NCBI GenBank assembly: GCA_029213105.1
Contig: JARGNS010000051.1
Location: forward strand, 1,946-7,622
DNA length: 5,677 nt
Source: Planctomycetota bacterium
GTDB lineage: Bacteria > Planctomycetota > PLA2 > JAEUHO01
Reading direction: 5' to 3'
The position numbers and the translations under genes were made by a program. Each line of letters begins with the position of its first letter. Position 1 is the stretch's first letter. A model generated the notes under the pieces. It was not told where the DNA came from and searched no databases. It was given only the letters and a program-made list of their open reading frames with translations. Shown here in pieces: positions 4,537 to 5,677 of this stretch.

Positions 4537-5677
4537 CTAGCTCATGTGCGGATAGCGCCACTCGCGCGGCGGGATGTAGTTCTCCTTCACCGAGCGCGGC
4601 GCGATCCAGCGCAACAGGTTCTGGGGCGCGCCGGCCTTGTCGTCCGTGCCGGACGCCCGGCCGCCACCGAAGGGCTGCTGGTTCACCACCGCACCCGTCG
4701 GCTTGTCGTTGATGTAGAAGTTACCCGCCGCGTGGCGCAGCGCCGTGGCCATGGACTCCGAGACCGTGCGGTCGCGGGCGAACACCGCACCGGTGAGGGC
4801 GTAGGGGCTCGTGGCGTCGCAGATGGCCAGGGTCTCGTCGAGCTTGTTGGCGTCGTACACGTGGACGGAGAGCACCGGGCCGAAGAGCTCGGTGTGCATC
4901 GTCTCGTACTGCGGGTCCTTGCACTCGATCAGCGTCGGGTCGATGAACCAGCCGTCGGCCTTGCTGGGGTTGCCCCCGGCCACCACGTTGGCGCCCGTCT
5001 TGGCCCGCTCCACGGCACCGGCGATCTTGTCGTAGGCCTGCTCGTGGATGACCGCGCTCAGGAAGTTCGACCAGTCCGCCGGGTCGCCCTGCTTGATCTG
5101 GGCCATCTCGGCCACGAGACGATCGCGGAACTCCGGCCAGATCGTGTCGGGCACGTACATGCGGCTCGCCGCCGAGCACTTCTGGCCCTGGAACTCGAAG
5201 GAGCCACGCAGGGCGGCCACGACCAGCGTCTCGATGTCCGCCGACTCGTGCGCGAAGATGAAGTCCTTGCCGCCCGTCTCGCCGACGATGCGCGGGTACG
5301 AACGGTAGGTGTCCAAGCGGCCGCCGATCTCCTTCCAGAGCTTGCGGAACACCGAGGTCGAGCCGGTGAAGTGCAGGCCGGCGAAGTCCTCGGAGCCGAG
5401 CATGCGGTCCGTGATGGCGACGGGATCGCCCGGCACGAAGGTGATGACGCCGGGGGGCAGGCCTGCCTCCTCCATCAGCTTCATCAAGTAGTAGTTGCTG
5501 AGCATCGAGGACTCGGACGGCTTCCAGATGGCGACGTTGCCCATCAGGGCCGGCGCGCTCGGGAGGTTGGCCGCGATGCTGGTGAAGTTGAACGGCGTGA
5601 CCGCGTAGACGAAGCCCTCGAGCGGACGATGGTCCACGTAGTTCCACATGTCCGAGGGGCTGGTGGGCTGCTCGGGG
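4537..5677 (-). CDS. pruA: Delta-1-pyrroline-5-carboxylate dehydrogenase, C-terminal part (runs off right edge)
   Basis: The visible 379 codons match the ALDH4A1-type L-glutamate gamma-semialdehyde dehydrogenase, which oxidises P5C/glutamate semialdehyde to glutamate with NAD+ as the second step of proline catabolism. From the N-terminal side there are RPLEGFVYAVTPFNFTSIAANL, a GNVAIWKPS cofactor-binding segment, HFTGS, and VGETGGKDF with the catalytic-region Glu (codon 5278-5280). GQKCSAASRMYVP follows with the nucleophile Cys (codon 5176-5178), then ELFGPVLSVHVY, AAGNFYINDKPTGAVVNQQPFGG and RASGTDDK. All closely parallel the mitochondrial enzyme. The ATG at 5649-5647 is internal: the frame continues to the edge with EQPTSPSDMWNY, which fits the conserved approach to RPLEGF. 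About 160 residues should lie outside, given a family length near 540. No proline dehydrogenase domain is fused at this end. The gene converges on the coiled-coil gene with a shared terminator. Confidence 0.93.
   Translation of the reverse strand, partial: PEQPTSPSDMWNYVDHRPLEGFVYAVTPFNFTSIAANLPSAPALMGNVAIWKPSESSMLSNYYLMKLMEEAGLPPGVITFVPGDPVAITDRMLGSEDFAGLHFTGSTSVFRKLWKEIGGRLDTYRSYPRIVGETGGKDFIFAHESADIETLVVAALRGSFEFQGQKCSAASRMYVPDTIWPEFRDRLVAEMAQIKQGDPADWSNFLSAVIHEQAYDKIAGAVERAKTGANVVAGGNPSKADGWFIDPTLIECKDPQYETMHTELFGPVLSVHVYDANKLDETLAICDATSPYALTGAVFARDRTVSESMATALRHAAGNFYINDKPTGAVVNQQPFGGGRASGTDDKAGAPQNLLRWIAPRSVKENYIPPREWRYPHMS

Noticed and set aside
4721..5647. Minus-strand frame overlapping pruA in another phase
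   Set aside because: Arg/Gly-rich out-of-phase reading of a gene with clear aldehyde dehydrogenase motifs.
5647..5649. ATG at 5649-5647 as the true start of the P5C dehydrogenase
   Set aside because: The frame is open to the window edge and the upstream residues fit the family. The cofactor-binding N-terminal part would otherwise be missing.
1..5677. tRNA, rRNA or known riboswitch
   Set aside because: I saw no cloverleaf, CCA-ending or rRNA-like segment, and no recognisable riboswitch core in the intergenic stretches.

Overview
This is a GC-rich window (about 70% by eye) with strong G/C bias at third codon positions. It carries four complete, family-recognisable genes, one complete gene of unknown function, and a partial gene at each edge. 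The gene content suggests a high-GC Gram-negative bacterium: a stand-alone ALDH4A1-type P5C dehydrogenase, ElbB, an Mrp-type Fe-S carrier, a membrane spermidine-synthase-like protein, and an N-terminally anchored coiled-coil protein. Myxococcota or Planctomycetota would fit, but no phylogenetic marker is present, so the lineage is a weak inference.

Layout. Positions 1-1345 hold a minus-strand pair: a MobA/MocA-like nucleotidyltransferase (683-1345), followed 66 bp downstream by the multi-pass N-terminal half of a spermidine-synthase-family membrane protein that runs off the left edge (1-616). A compact 51-bp divergent gap separates the pair from a small plus-strand cupin (1397-1729). After a hairpin-rich 113-bp gap comes a tight two-gene operon, elbB (1843-2517) and mrp/apbC (2530-3390), in which the Shine-Dalgarno of mrp overlaps the elbB stop codon.

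A 290-bp non-coding stretch (3391-3680) follows. It holds the most unusual structure in the window: two inverted copies of a roughly 50-bp palindromic element that carries a GTAG tetranucleotide just 5' of a GC-rich hairpin, plus a third truncated copy immediately after mrp, with further hairpins in the spacer and downstream. This looks like a REP/BIME-type repeat cluster. The element copies can pair in mutually exclusive ways.

Next is a membrane-anchored, cysteine-free, coiled-coil protein of unknown function (3681-4478). It converges on the C-terminal 379 codons of a delta-1-pyrroline-5-carboxylate dehydrogenase (4537-5677, minus strand, open at the right edge). A 14-bp-stem hairpin in the 58-bp convergent gap probably ends transcription from both sides.

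The genes do not form one pathway. ElbB and Mrp are co-transcribed housekeeping or metabolic functions (DJ-1/PfpI-type glyoxalase-like protein and Fe-S cluster carrier), PruA belongs to proline/glutamate catabolism, and the remainder are accessory. I did not find a convincing new multi-gene system. The best lead for something undescribed is the repeat cluster at 3401-3589.
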